DNA of 64,000 nt from an uncultured Bacilli bacterium (GTDB lineage Bacteria; Bacillota_I; Bacilli_A; RF39; UBA660): positions 86,629-150,628 of the forward strand of contig CAKONC010000003.1 of the NCBI GenBank assembly GCA_934096985.1, given 5' to 3'. Below are positions 35,254 to 44,391 of this stretch, one piece after another. Made by a program: the position numbers and the translations under genes. The first letter of the stretch is position 1. The number at the start of each line of letters is the position of its first letter. A model generated the notes under the pieces. It worked only from the letters and a program-made list of their open reading frames with translations, did no database searches and was not told the origin of the DNA.

Positions 35254-36097
35254 CAATTCTATCCTCCAATAATTTTGGGTTATTAAGTAAATTTTGCAAT
35301 ACTTTTATTGATTTAGCAAAATAATAGCCATCTGCAATTCTTTCATCAATATTTACGCCAAATTCACAAATTTTTCTTATTTCTTGTTTTCCATCAATTA
35401 TAACAATTTCATCCTTAATTTCACCCATAGTTGCAAGTGATGAACAAGTACCAAAATCATTTATATTATGATAAATTGCTCCGCACTTAATAGAGCCTAA
35501 ATTAGATACTATCATACTACTATAATAAATATTATCTTGAATTAAACTAGATGGTAAAATTCCTTTTTTATCACACCACTTGAAAGCACCTATTAAAGGA
35601 ACTCTTATAATGTTAGGAAGTTTTCCAAGTGTATCAATTGCCTTATTTGCTCCAGCTTTACTTGTTTTACCATTTCTTAAAATACTTACTTTTTCACGTA
35701 CTTTACTTGAAATAGAAATAATGTTATCATTCGGGTTAATTGGTATCAAAATCATTAGTTCTTCACTTTTATCATCAAAAGTAACTTTGGCTACAAAAGA
35801 AATGATAATGTCATTATGTTTATAAATATGTCTATTTGCTACAAAATAATTCAATTTCTCACGATGATATAAAAGTTTTCCTAATGCTGTAACAAAAGCA
35901 TGAAAATATGATATTTCTATCCCATCTTTTTTTCTTTTTTCAACATACTCTACTAATTTAGTAACATCAATTTTTTGATTAATATAAACATCACTATCAC
36001 ACCTTCTTGGTTTTAAATCTATACTAATTTGAGAAAGTCCGTTAACATTTCTTAATCTTTTAGCATCTTTTCTATCTATAAACAATTTATTACTCAT
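35222..36097 (-). CDS. E2/CAT-fold acyltransferase-like protein with altered catalytic His
   Basis: The 291-residue protein matches the catalytic domain of 2-oxoacid dehydrogenase E2/chloramphenicol acetyltransferase: ISYFHAFVTALGK, SSMIVSNLGSIKCGAIYHNINDFGTCS and the C-terminal NIDERIADGYYFAKSIK. The usual catalytic HxxxDG reads ERIADG, so His is replaced by Glu. There is no lipoyl domain and no dehydrogenase gene nearby. It is first of the lipid operon and overlaps the ligase gene by about 32 bases. It may be an acyl-transfer or acyl-binding partner of the ligase; classical catalysis is doubtful. Confidence 0.75.
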   Translation of the reverse strand: MSNKLFIDRKDAKRLRNVNGLSQISIDLKPRRCDSDVYINQKIDVTKLVEYVEKRKKDGIEISYFHAFVTALGKLLYHREKLNYFVANRHIYKHNDIIISFVAKVTFDDKSEELMILIPINPNDNIISISSKVREKVSILRNGKTSKAGANKAIDTLGKLPNIIRVPLIGAFKWCDKKGILPSSLIQDNIYYSSMIVSNLGSIKCGAIYHNINDFGTCSSLATMGEIKDEIVIIDGKQEIRKICEFGVNIDERIADGYYFAKSIKVLQNLLNNPKLLEDRIDEKIEDVEIR

Positions 36098-36200
36098 TTC
36101 TTCAACTACTTTCCTATAACAAATATATTAACACAAATCAATTTTTTTAACAATATTTACTTGAAATAGAAAAAAAATATGATATAATAGTTCATGTAGT
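36098..36200 (+). promoter_or_regulatory. tRNA-Gly promoter
   Basis: TTGAAA (36161-36166) and TATAAT (36183-36188) are 16 bp apart, with an extended TG before the -10, ending about 12 bases before the tRNA. The rest of this gap holds nothing else I can support. Confidence 0.75.
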
Positions 36201-36274
36201 GCAGATTTAGTTTAATGGTAGAACCTTAGCCTTCCAAGCTAATGATGGGAGTTCGATTCTCCTAATCTGCTCCA
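36201..36274 (+). tRNA. tRNA-Gly (anticodon TCC)
   Basis: The gene folds as a full cloverleaf. The acceptor GCAGATT/AATCTGC (36201-36207 and 36264-36270) has discriminator T and encoded CCA at 36272-36274. The D arm, anticodon stem TTAGC/GCTAA with loop CTTCCAA (anticodon TCC at 36233-36235), 4-base variable loop and TTCGATT T-loop are all present. It reads GGA glycine codons. Its 3' end is the start of a repeat found twice more downstream. Confidence 0.95.
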
Positions 36275-36380
36275 AATTGATAGGAAACTCGGAATTTATT
36301 TCTGAGAGTAATAGATGCTAACTAGAGATAGTTAGCTTTTTTGTTATATAAAGAATTTTATTTTATGTTAATATAGAAAG
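36269..36380 (+). repeat. tRNA-linked repeat, copy 1, with terminator hairpin
   Basis: The repeat begins with the tRNA end GCTCCA and reads on through ATTGATAGGAAACTCGG. Hairpin one is CTCGGAA/TTCTGAG. Hairpin two, GCTAACTA/TAGTTAGC (36317-36336), is followed by TTTTTT and acts as the tRNA terminator. Similarity to copies 2 and 3 continues to about 36380 (ATGTTAATATAGAAA). The stretch from there to 36485 has no gene that I can support. Confidence 0.85.
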
Positions 36381-36485
36381 TATGCATAATAAATTAATTA
36401 CTATGACATTTGCAATTGCTTTTTCATTCATAAGAAAAGACTAGTTTATTTCAAACTAATCTTGCTAATAAATTGTAATTTATAT

Positions 36486-37283
36486 TTATCTTTTCTTAAC
36501 AGGAAATTGAATCTCAGTTAAATAATCTTCCTCATTTTCTTTATTCCAACATCCATCAATATAACATTCTCTCGCATTATCTATTATCTCATATCCATTA
36601 TCTTCAATGTATTTTAAAATAATATTATAAGAATCTCTTAAATTATTATAAGCTCCTTTGTGATAAATACATACTGCTGTAATAGGATTTAATTTCATAA
36701 ATTTAACACTATCAGTTTCATTTCCTAATTTTTCTACTGCTTGTGCATATCTAATCTTAATATCTTTTTCTTTGTATTCTCCATCTAAATAACTAATATA
36801 GCAATAATCTGGAGTTATGCACTTTAAATTTGGATTTGCTTTTGCACATTCTGTTCCTGCTTGTAAAACAAATTCTGTAATTTTACTAAAATCCTCTATC
36901 ATTCCATCACGATAATAAATAATGTAACTTGGAATGTCTTTGATAAAAATCTCATTTTTCATATTGTTTTCCTCCAATAAATAATTTATTTTAGAAAGCT
37001 CAATATTAAAATTAGCAATATTTTTCTCAATTTCATTTTTTCTTTTATTAAGAATTAACGACATATCTTGTCCATCTAAAACCTTTTTAATGTCTTTAAT
37101 TGATAATCCTACTTGCCTTAAAGATATTATCTTTGAAATTTCTACTAATTGACTGCTTTCATAGTATCTGTAACTAGTATATTGATCTATAAAAGTAGGT
37201 TTTAATAATCCTTCTTTTTCATAGTATCTTAATGCCTTTATGGTGGTTTTAGACATTTTAGAAAAATCTCCTATTTTATACAT
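36486..37283 (-). CDS. MerR-family regulator with GyrI-like effector domain
   Basis: This protein of about 265 residues has a MerR winged helix at the N-terminus (YKIGDFSKMSKTTIKALRYYEKEGLLKP), a linker helix and a C-terminal GyrI/BmrR-type ligand domain (ITAVCIYHKGAYNNLRDSY and AQAVEKLG). It is a multidrug-type activator by family. The start is 37283, with GAGGAGG upstream. Its own promoter has the 19-bp spacer that MerR proteins untwist, so it is autoregulated. It lies just downstream of the ABC transporter genes and may control them too. Confidence 0.88.
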   Translation of the reverse strand: MYKIGDFSKMSKTTIKALRYYEKEGLLKPTFIDQYTSYRYYESSQLVEISKIISLRQVGLSIKDIKKVLDGQDMSLILNKRKNEIEKNIANFNIELSKINYLLEENNMKNEIFIKDIPSYIIYYRDGMIEDFSKITEFVLQAGTECAKANPNLKCITPDYCYISYLDGEYKEKDIKIRYAQAVEKLGNETDSVKFMKLNPITAVCIYHKGAYNNLRDSYNIILKYIEDNGYEIIDNARECYIDGCWNKENEEDYLTEIQFPVKKR

Positions 37284-37302
37284 ATCTTGCCTCCTCAAAT
37301 TA

Positions 37303-37333
37303 TTTATACAACCTACTCTAAGGGGAGAGTCAA
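37303..37333 (-). promoter_or_regulatory. MerR-type promoter with 19-bp spacer
   Basis: On the minus strand TTGACT (37328-37333) and TATAAA (37303-37308) are 19 bp apart. The spacer holds the dyad ACTC-TCCCCTTA-GAGT, the pattern of BmrR/TipA-type operators. Confidence 0.75.
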
Positions 37334-37391
37334 TATAATTTAATATTTATTTAAATTATTAAATTGTAATTTATAATTCCTTTGTCATTAT

Positions 37392-39857
37392 TTATTCAAC
37401 ATTTTTAAGTGATTCTATCATATTTATCTTTTTTAGATTATAATGTGTAAATATATTTACAATAATAGTAAAAAATATAGTCATCAAAGCAGATATAACA
37501 TAACTTAATATATCAACGTGCCTAATAAACATTATATAATCTGGCTCACAAGTAGATATAATGAAATGACTTAAATATGATCCAAACAATAAACCTATAG
37601 CAATTCCAATAATAGTTAATAAAATATTTTCCCTCGTAATATATCTATCTACCTCATTATGATAAAACCCTAATACTTTTAAAGTTGCAATTTCCCTTTT
37701 TCTTTCACTAATATTGATATTCGATAAATTATATAAAACGACAAAGGCTAGTAATGCTGCTGCGATAATTAAAATTGCCACAATAGAATCAATAGAACCT
37801 AGCATACTATTGATATTTTCTTTTATATCTTCATTATTTATAATAGAAGTTATCTCATTTTTACTAATATACTTTTCATCAAATACATTGCTATCGTGTT
37901 CATTTAAATTATCAAAATCTATTAGAAAAGAATTTATTTTATAATTTTTAAATGTATTTTCATAAGTTTTTTTATTGATATATAAATACTGGTTAATATA
38001 GTTTTTTATAATATGTTCTACATTAAGTTCATATTTATTATTTTCATCATCAAATAGTATAAGTTTATCTCCTATATCTATATTTAAAAGAGTTGCTGTC
38101 TTTTCACTAATAATTGCCGAATTATCGCTAGGAATTAAATTTGTATTATTCTTATCTTTAACACTATCTAATGTTACTACATCTTTTAATTCTTCATTAT
38201 TATTTGCAACGACCATTGTCACTTCTTCAGTATTACCCTTATATCCAACTATAATATTATCAATATTAGTTTCTACTATTTTACGAATAGCTTTTTCATT
38301 TTTTATCTCTTGCTTTATCACATCATAATTCGTATTTTCTTTTAACATCATAATTTTTTCGTAATTTAAAATATGTTCAAACTGATAATTTGTAACATCT
38401 TTTAAGGAGTCTTTCAGACCAAATCCTGCTAATATTAAAGCAGTACATCCGGCAATTCCAAATATCGTTGTTATTACTCGACTTTTATATCTAAATATGT
38501 TTCTAACGGTTATTTTATTAGAAAAATTTAATCTTTTCCAAATAAATGGAATATATTCTAAAAGTATTTTCTTACCACTCTTTGGAGATTTAGGTCGCAT
38601 TAAATTAGCAGGTACATTTTTTAGATTCTTTATACTTATAAATATTGCAGTTCCACAAATACAAAATACACATATTAAAAGACCAATAAAATTAAAAAGA
38701 TTATTTGCTTCATATATAAATTTTGGTATAAAAAATAATTTTTTATAAACATTCCAAATAACATAGGGGATTAAAATAGACCCTATCAATATTCCTAAAA
38801 TACCACCAGTAATGGTCGCTAATAGCGAAAATACAATATATTTAGATGTTATATGAAAATTATTAAATCCTAATGACTTTAAAGTCCCATTTTCAGTTCG
38901 ATCTTCTTCAATCATTCTCATCATAGAAATAAGACTAACCAAAATGGCTACACAAAAGAATATTATTGGAAATACAGCACCTAATTTGTTTAGATTATCA
39001 CTAGCACTCACAAGTTCTTTATAAGAATCATTGTCATTTCTGTCAAATATGTACCATTTTGGCTTAATAAAATTACTCTCATCTAACTGTATTCCATATT
39101 GATTTGCTTCTAATATTTTTTCACCATAAAGTTCGCTATATCTAACATCTTGTCTTTCTTCTTTCATATTCTCTACAGAATCAATTACTTTACTAATAGT
39201 AGCCAAATACTCATCACTATTTGTTACCATTTTTTTTGCTTGTTTTACTATAATATAGATATTGGTAAATACTTCTTCTTTGATTACTTCTTCATTTGCA
39301 TAAGCATAATAATTAACTTTGCCATTTCCAAGTGTAGTTGTAGGTCTTTCAGTTGAAAAATATATCGGACTAATAACTGTACCAACAATTTTCTTTTTCT
39401 CATTCATAATTGTAATGGTATCATTTATTTTTAAATTATTTTCTTCTAAAAGCAATTCATCAACAACAATTTCACTATTATTACTAGGAAGTTTTCCATC
39501 ACTCAAATAAACTTTGTTAATATTATCATTAAGTCCTATAATTCTTAAAACAAACTCCTTATTATCGAGTTCTAAAAAGGTATCTTTGGCGTAAGTTCCT
39601 ATTACTTCTTTTACATCATTTATTTTTTTTAATTCTTCTATATCATTATTAGTTAATCCTAAATTAGAAATAATTTCAATATCATAGACATTATTTTCAT
39701 CATAATAATTGTCTAATGTTTTTAACATATCAGGTCCACAAGAATGAATTCCTGCAAAAAAACCTACTCCTAAAAAAGCCATACAAAACAAGGAAAGAAA
39801 TCTTTTATTATTATCTTTTATTTTCTTAAAAATATGTTTTAATAGTTTATTTTTCAT
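37392..39857 (-). CDS. ABC transporter permease, FtsX/MacB type
   Basis: This permease of about 821 residues has an N-terminal helix, a large extracytoplasmic domain (about 40-280), three membrane helices with an FtsX core, a second extracytoplasmic domain and a final three-helix FtsX core ending NMIESLKNVE. This double-FtsX layout is typical of bacitracin-resistance-like or lipoprotein/peptide-exporting ABC systems in Firmicutes. The start ATG 39857 lies right after the ATPase stop. Substrate unknown; a role in envelope-drug defence is possible. Confidence 0.88.
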   Translation of the reverse strand: MKNKLLKHIFKKIKDNNKRFLSLFCMAFLGVGFFAGIHSCGPDMLKTLDNYYDENNVYDIEIISNLGLTNNDIEELKKINDVKEVIGTYAKDTFLELDNKEFVLRIIGLNDNINKVYLSDGKLPSNNSEIVVDELLLEENNLKINDTITIMNEKKKIVGTVISPIYFSTERPTTTLGNGKVNYYAYANEEVIKEEVFTNIYIIVKQAKKMVTNSDEYLATISKVIDSVENMKEERQDVRYSELYGEKILEANQYGIQLDESNFIKPKWYIFDRNDNDSYKELVSASDNLNKLGAVFPIIFFCVAILVSLISMMRMIEEDRTENGTLKSLGFNNFHITSKYIVFSLLATITGGILGILIGSILIPYVIWNVYKKLFFIPKFIYEANNLFNFIGLLICVFCICGTAIFISIKNLKNVPANLMRPKSPKSGKKILLEYIPFIWKRLNFSNKITVRNIFRYKSRVITTIFGIAGCTALILAGFGLKDSLKDVTNYQFEHILNYEKIMMLKENTNYDVIKQEIKNEKAIRKIVETNIDNIIVGYKGNTEEVTMVVANNNEELKDVVTLDSVKDKNNTNLIPSDNSAIISEKTATLLNIDIGDKLILFDDENNKYELNVEHIIKNYINQYLYINKKTYENTFKNYKINSFLIDFDNLNEHDSNVFDEKYISKNEITSIINNEDIKENINSMLGSIDSIVAILIIAAALLAFVVLYNLSNINISERKREIATLKVLGFYHNEVDRYITRENILLTIIGIAIGLLFGSYLSHFIISTCEPDYIMFIRHVDILSYVISALMTIFFTIIVNIFTHYNLKKINMIESLKNVE

Positions 39858-39858
39858 C

Positions 39859-40560
39859 TTACCACTCAACATCCTCCACTCTTTTAGGATTTTTGTTTAT
39901 GATAATTCCATCAACACCACCATTTTTAAACTTAATTATTTTATCAGCAATCGAAGAAATAGCAGCATTATGCGTTATAATGATTACGGTCATATTTTCT
40001 TTTCGACAAGTATCTTCTAATAATTTTAAAATTTGTTTCCCAGTTTTATAATCTAAAGCACCTGTTGGCTCATCACATAAAAGTAATTTAGGATTTTTAG
40101 CGATTGCTCGTGCTATAGCGACTCTTTGTTGTTCTCCCCCAGATAATTGAGCAGGAAAATTGTCTTTTCTTTTTTCTAATCCCACCTTATTTAAAATAGT
40201 GTTAGGATCTAAATAATCTTTGCATAATTGAACTGCAAGTTCCACATTTTCTAATACTGTCATATTTTGAATAAGATTATAAAATTGAAAGACAAAACCT
40301 ATATCATTTCTTCTATATTTAATGAGTTCTTTATCTTTTAACTTATCTATTCTAACTCCATCAACTATGACTTTCCCATCAGTTAATGTATCCATTCCTC
40401 CCAAAATGTTAAGACAAGTTGTTTTACCTGCACCACTTGGACCTAATATACAAACTAATTCTCCTTTTTCAATTTCAAATGAAGTGTCCTTTAATGCTGT
40501 TATTTCTACTTCTCCCATTTGATAAACTTTATCTACTTTTTTAAATTCTATATAAGCCAT
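39859..40560 (-). CDS. ABC transporter ATP-binding protein (MacB/LolD type)
   Basis: The 233-residue ATPase has Walker A GPSGAGKTT, Q-loop FQFYNLIQ, signature LSGGEQQRVAIARA, Walker B LLLCDEPTGALD and the switch His in THN. This is the canonical short ATPase that pairs with FtsX-type permeases. It precedes its permease gene with no gap and follows the zinc-ribbon membrane protein by 12 bases, so it belongs to the MarR-led operon. Confidence 0.93.
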   Translation of the reverse strand: MAYIEFKKVDKVYQMGEVEITALKDTSFEIEKGELVCILGPSGAGKTTCLNILGGMDTLTDGKVIVDGVRIDKLKDKELIKYRRNDIGFVFQFYNLIQNMTVLENVELAVQLCKDYLDPNTILNKVGLEKRKDNFPAQLSGGEQQRVAIARAIAKNPKLLLCDEPTGALDYKTGKQILKLLEDTCRKENMTVIIITHNAAISSIADKIIKFKNGGVDGIIINKNPKRVEDVEW

Positions 40561-40572
40561 ATTTTCATCTCC

Positions 40573-41226
40573 TTAAAAATTAAATACTTTTTTAAATTCT
40601 TCTATAATATCTTCCTTACAAAAGATAAGCAAACCAACAAAAACCAATATTCCTAATATTGCACAAATATAAGAGAGTATTTCGAAAGTTGTTAATTTAA
40701 ATATTACTAAAATAAGTGGAATCAATCCAATAATGCAATCAAGTAATATCGTTTTGGCAAACTTAATAATATATGAATTTTTTAAAACTAACATTGTTAT
40801 GCTGTTGAAAACAAAAATAATAATACATAGTATAGGAATTAAATATGTTGTTATAATTAAACTTTTAGTTGCAAGAAACCATATAAAAAATAGTATCAAT
40901 ATTATCCAAAAATATTTATTCATCATTTTTAAAACATCTTTATAATTTTTCAAAATAAATTTAACTAATATATAATTCGTTACTAATCCTAATACTACAA
41001 ATTTACTTATATAAAAAGATTTGGATATTACATATTCAGTAAATGAAAATAATACTCCTATTGCAAAGGAAACAAATGATAAAACTTTATAAAGTAAAGT
41101 AGGATTAGAAGTTTTTATTTTTGGAAAAACATTATCTGTTTTTTTTCCTGTCATCCTAGAATTACATAATGGACACATTTCAAAATTGCCATTAAATTCA
41201 ATGTTACATTTATTACATTTTCTCAT
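40573..41226 (-). CDS. Zinc-ribbon membrane protein (DUF6320-like)
   Basis: The 217-residue protein has an N-terminal zinc ribbon with Cys at 4, 7, 18 and 21 (CNKCN...CPLCN). About five to six membrane helices follow. Proteins of this layout are found next to condensation-type acyltransferases in Clostridia. It overlaps the acyltransferase gene by 4 bases. The role is unknown; a partner in lipid or peptide modification is suggested by context. Confidence 0.7.
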   Translation of the reverse strand: MRKCNKCNIEFNGNFEMCPLCNSRMTGKKTDNVFPKIKTSNPTLLYKVLSFVSFAIGVLFSFTEYVISKSFYISKFVVLGLVTNYILVKFILKNYKDVLKMMNKYFWIILILFFIWFLATKSLIITTYLIPILCIIIFVFNSITMLVLKNSYIIKFAKTILLDCIIGLIPLILVIFKLTTFEILSYICAILGILVFVGLLIFCKEDIIEEFKKVFNF

Positions 41227-42458
41227 ATTTCCTCCTCGCTAATATTCATAACTCCATTTATGCCATTCTCTTTAAAAAAACGACAAAAGTTTTTGACAAT
41301 ATCATTATTTACATACTTTGAAGAAATTCCAATAGATAAATCATCTTTAAACGAACATATTGTAAGTTTTAGAGATCCAGAAGCATTTAACACATTAAAG
41401 TTTTCAATATATTTTTCTAACTTTTCATCAACTTTTATTGCTCCAATATTAGATAAACAAGAAGTACAACCAGTAGATGAAATTAAATCTGCTATTTTTA
41501 GTATTATATCTTTAATAAAAATTGGCACAAATCTAGCAAAGACATTTTTTTCTAATGAAATCATTTGATTCATTCTTATTTTTAATCTTTCTGTTGTAAC
41601 ATTTTTTTGCAACTCGCTATTCACACTATGAATCACATCAGCAAAATCATAATTTTTAGAATCAAACTTATATGTAACAGAAGTAAGACCAAAAAAATTT
41701 TTTAAAGTAGAAGATTTAAAAAATTGTCTTAAATCAACTGGTATATCTATCTTTATACTTTTATTTAATTCTAGTTCTTTCATCATCTCTTGATAAGAAC
41801 ATATAAGTACAGAAGTTAATAATGCCGTTAAACTAGCATTATATTTGTGGGCTAATTCTAAAGTTTCTTTAGTAGAAACATGATACTCCATATAAGTAAT
41901 AGTATTTTTCTTTTTTCCCTTATATTGATATATTTTTCTGCCTTTAGGAATTTTTATTTTTTCTTTTGTATAGTATTTATCAAAACTATCCTCGTTTTTT
42001 TCAAAAATCGAAGAATCAACATCTAATTCTATATCTGTCAATTTTTCTTTTAAAATTAAATATTGATATATTAAGGACTTAAAGAAAGTTAAACTTCCAC
42101 GACCATCAGATAAAATATGAGAAACTTCAAAATTTATTCTTTTTTTATAATGGCTTACTCTAAATAATACATCATCTTCATCTTTATATATTTTAGAACA
42201 AATAGGCTCATTTTCTTTTTTAACTTCAACAATTTTATTGGAGTTTTCTAAATAATACCAAAATATTCCTTTTTTTAAATGACAATTAAAGTTAGGAAAA
42301 TACTTTAAAATATCATTAAGAGCATTTTGTAATATTTCTTCATCTATTACTTCTTTTAAACTAACCGAATATCTAAATACAGCAGGTATTTTATTCTTGT
42401 TTGTAAAAGAATAAAATTTACCAACATTATCAAGTTTATACCAATTATTCCTTACCAT
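41223..42458 (-). CDS. Condensation/alcohol-acetyltransferase-like enzyme
   Basis: This protein of about 411 residues has the HxxxDG motif of CoA-dependent acyltransferases (SHILSDGRGS near residue 118). SIKIDIPVDLRQFF and SCLSNIGAIKVDE near the end match the second half of the condensation fold. The start is 42458, preceded by AAAGGAG. It likely forms an ester or amide on a small molecule or lipid. It is the second gene of an operon that also encodes a MarR regulator, a zinc-ribbon membrane protein and an FtsX-type ABC exporter. Confidence 0.8.
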   Translation of the reverse strand: MVRNNWYKLDNVGKFYSFTNKNKIPAVFRYSVSLKEVIDEEILQNALNDILKYFPNFNCHLKKGIFWYYLENSNKIVEVKKENEPICSKIYKDEDDVLFRVSHYKKRINFEVSHILSDGRGSLTFFKSLIYQYLILKEKLTDIELDVDSSIFEKNEDSFDKYYTKEKIKIPKGRKIYQYKGKKKNTITYMEYHVSTKETLELAHKYNASLTALLTSVLICSYQEMMKELELNKSIKIDIPVDLRQFFKSSTLKNFFGLTSVTYKFDSKNYDFADVIHSVNSELQKNVTTERLKIRMNQMISLEKNVFARFVPIFIKDIILKIADLISSTGCTSCLSNIGAIKVDEKLEKYIENFNVLNASGSLKLTICSFKDDLSIGISSKYVNNDIVKNFCRFFKENGINGVMNISEEEI

Positions 42459-42469
42459 AGAAACTCCTT

Positions 42470-42874
42470 TCATCCATTTAATATTTTATTTATATTAGCA
42501 ATTATTTCAGTTAATTTATCTATATCTTTTGAAGAAATTTTACTTATTGTTTTATTTAAATCTGTTAACACATCATCACTTAATTTATCAATATATTTTT
42601 TACCGTTGGGTGTTAATTTAATATTTGTTTTTCTTCTATCATTTTCATCTATATTTATCGTTATATATTTTTTTTCATACAAAGAATTAAGAATTGATGT
42701 AATTCTTTGTTTACTTACACTTAATTTTTGACATAAATCACTTGGTGAAATATCTCCTTTTGCTAACTTGAGTTCTAGCAATGCTCTTTTTTCTCCTTGA
42801 GCAAATTCAAAAATGTTTTTCATTTTTTTAGAAGAATACAAATTATACAATTCTTGTATAAAATCGTTGTTCAT
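42470..42874 (-). CDS. MarR-family regulator
   Basis: The 134-residue protein has a winged helix (ISPSDLCQKLSVSKQRITSILNSLYEKKYI, wing NDRRKTNIKLTPNGKKYI) flanked by dimerisation helices, the standard MarR size. It is first in the operon and stops with TGA, showing the standard code. An inverted repeat downstream of its predicted -10 is a likely operator for autoregulation. Confidence 0.88.
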   Translation of the reverse strand: MNNDFIQELYNLYSSKKMKNIFEFAQGEKRALLELKLAKGDISPSDLCQKLSVSKQRITSILNSLYEKKYITINIDENDRRKTNIKLTPNGKKYIDKLSDDVLTDLNKTISKISSKDIDKLTEIIANINKILNG

Positions 42875-42899
42875 TCCAACACCTCCATATCATTATTTA

Positions 42900-42926
42900 A
42901 TAGTACAATACCATTTACTATTTTAT
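42900..42926 (-). promoter_or_regulatory. Promoter and candidate MarR operator
   Basis: On the minus strand GATAAAAT (-10 TAAAAT at about 42920-42925) abuts the inverted repeat ATAGTA-N10-TACTAT (42900-42921). Position and symmetry suit repression by the MarR product. Confidence 0.55.
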
Positions 42927-43054
42927 CAAAAATCTTAAATAAAAACAATAATATAATAAAAATTATCGATTAAAATGTACAAAAAAAGCTGATCTAATTC
43001 ATCATTAAATCTGTTATACAAATTACTATTTATCTGTCACTTCTACATATAATT

Positions 43055-43265
43055 ATACCATCATTTTGGTAAATTTAGGTATTTTCATGGTATACTTATA
43101 TCAGTTAGTGGTTTATTACTACCTATAGTTTAGATAATTAAAGGTTGTCCGACTTCAACCTTTATGGCTCCATTTGAATATAGCTTACGGACTTAATTGT
43201 TTGTGAGTTTTTATTTTATCGAAGAAAGAGGAAAAAATTATCAAAATAATTTAATCCTCTTTTTA
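43055..43265 (+). ncRNA. Candidate small RNA gene in a 488-bp gap
   Basis: The gap 42875-43362 has no supportable protein gene. On the plus strand TATACT (43091-43096) could be a -10 and is overlapped by the inverted repeat ATACCAT/ATGGTAT (43055-43061 and 43087-43093). A hairpin AAGGTTG/CAACCTT follows (about 43141-43162). A long terminator-like hairpin begins GAGGA and ends TCCTCTTTTT near 43225-43265. Together these suggest a structured transcript of about 160 nt. I do not recognise the RNA family. Confidence 0.4.
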
Positions 43266-43362
43266 TATTTTTCTTGATTTTTGAATAAAGTTTTTGTCTA
43301 GCCAGCACTGAATTTATACTCCCGCATAAATTCTAGTATGGGAATTCCCATACCCTTTATTA

Positions 43363-44391
43363 TCAGAAATTAAAATCTAAATATACATAATTATTCATAT
43401 CGTAAGATAAATTATTTTCTATCATTTTGTTAGCATTTTTACAACACTTTGAAATCCTTTCACCATTAAATAGTGGATCAATATATCTAATCTTTGCTCC
43501 ATGATGTACATAATAAACATTTTGAGGTTCTTCTTTTGATGTTTTTACTTTTTTAGCATTTTTCCAAATATTAAAAATATCATTATATTTAGAAGATTCT
43601 ATAATATCTATTACTTCACTTTCTTTTAATTCATATAAATCCTTTTTAGAAATTTTGTTTTCATCACTTAATTTTTTTAGAATATCAGCAATTAATTGCA
43701 TAGAATATCTAGTTCTATCTTCACGATATATAACGGATAATCGGCTCGTAACCTTAACAAAGTTTCTAGCAATTTTTTTAGTTTTAAATCCTAATTCAAT
43801 TTCTTTTTCTTCGTTAGTTTGTATTTCAATATCATCATATATTTCTTTAATGATTTCTGAATCTAATAATCTATAAGTAAATAAAGCATTTGATAGTGAA
43901 TATTCTAATCTATCAGCAGATAATTTAGGTGTGTCATTATCAGCAATAGGATATAAATGGTAATTATCAATTTCTGATATTTCAATATTATCCCTTTTTA
44001 ATAAGGTCATAATTTCTTTTGAATTTTTTATTATTTCTGTTGTCAAATCTTCTGTTGATTCTTGAGTCATATAATCTCCATTAAGAAAATCTATACAATG
44101 CTTAAATGCAGGTGTTGCTATATCGTGAAATAATCCAGATAAAGTTTGTTTTTTATCATGTGTAAAATGCCAAACAATTAAAGCAACTGCAACAGAATGG
44201 TCTAGAGTTGAAAAGAAAAAATTGCTTTCAAATAAGTCTGAATAAATAGTGCCACAAGTAATACTAATATATTGCTGTGATAATAATTCCTTTGTATCTA
44301 TATATTCATTTAACCATTCTGGAAAATTTGGTTCTAAAATTTCAAAATAATCTTTTATTTCTGTATTTAAATTATCATAATATTTTTTCAT
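43363..44391 (-). CDS. HD-domain phosphohydrolase (paralogue 1)
   Basis: The 342-residue protein has an HD domain with H65 (LDHSVAVAL), H89-D90 (LFHDIATP) and a later Asp in SADRLEYSLS. It fits metal-dependent phosphohydrolases such as dNTPases or nucleotide-second-messenger hydrolases. A highly similar paralogue lies at 47708-48742. GGACGTG lies before the ATG. There is no signalling or nuclease domain. The substrate is unknown. Confidence 0.8.
   Translation of the reverse strand: MKKYYDNLNTEIKDYFEILEPNFPEWLNEYIDTKELLSQQYISITCGTIYSDLFESNFFFSTLDHSVAVALIVWHFTHDKKQTLSGLFHDIATPAFKHCIDFLNGDYMTQESTEDLTTEIIKNSKEIMTLLKRDNIEISEIDNYHLYPIADNDTPKLSADRLEYSLSNALFTYRLLDSEIIKEIYDDIEIQTNEEKEIELGFKTKKIARNFVKVTSRLSVIYREDRTRYSMQLIADILKKLSDENKISKKDLYELKESEVIDIIESSKYNDIFNIWKNAKKVKTSKEEPQNVYYVHHGAKIRYIDPLFNGERISKCCKNANKMIENNLSYDMNNYVYLDFNF

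Noticed and set aside
43363..44391. HD gene as part of a CBASS- or dGTPase-type defence locus
   Set aside because: No cyclase, effector or nuclease gene is adjacent; the name HD phosphohydrolase is as far as the sequence goes.
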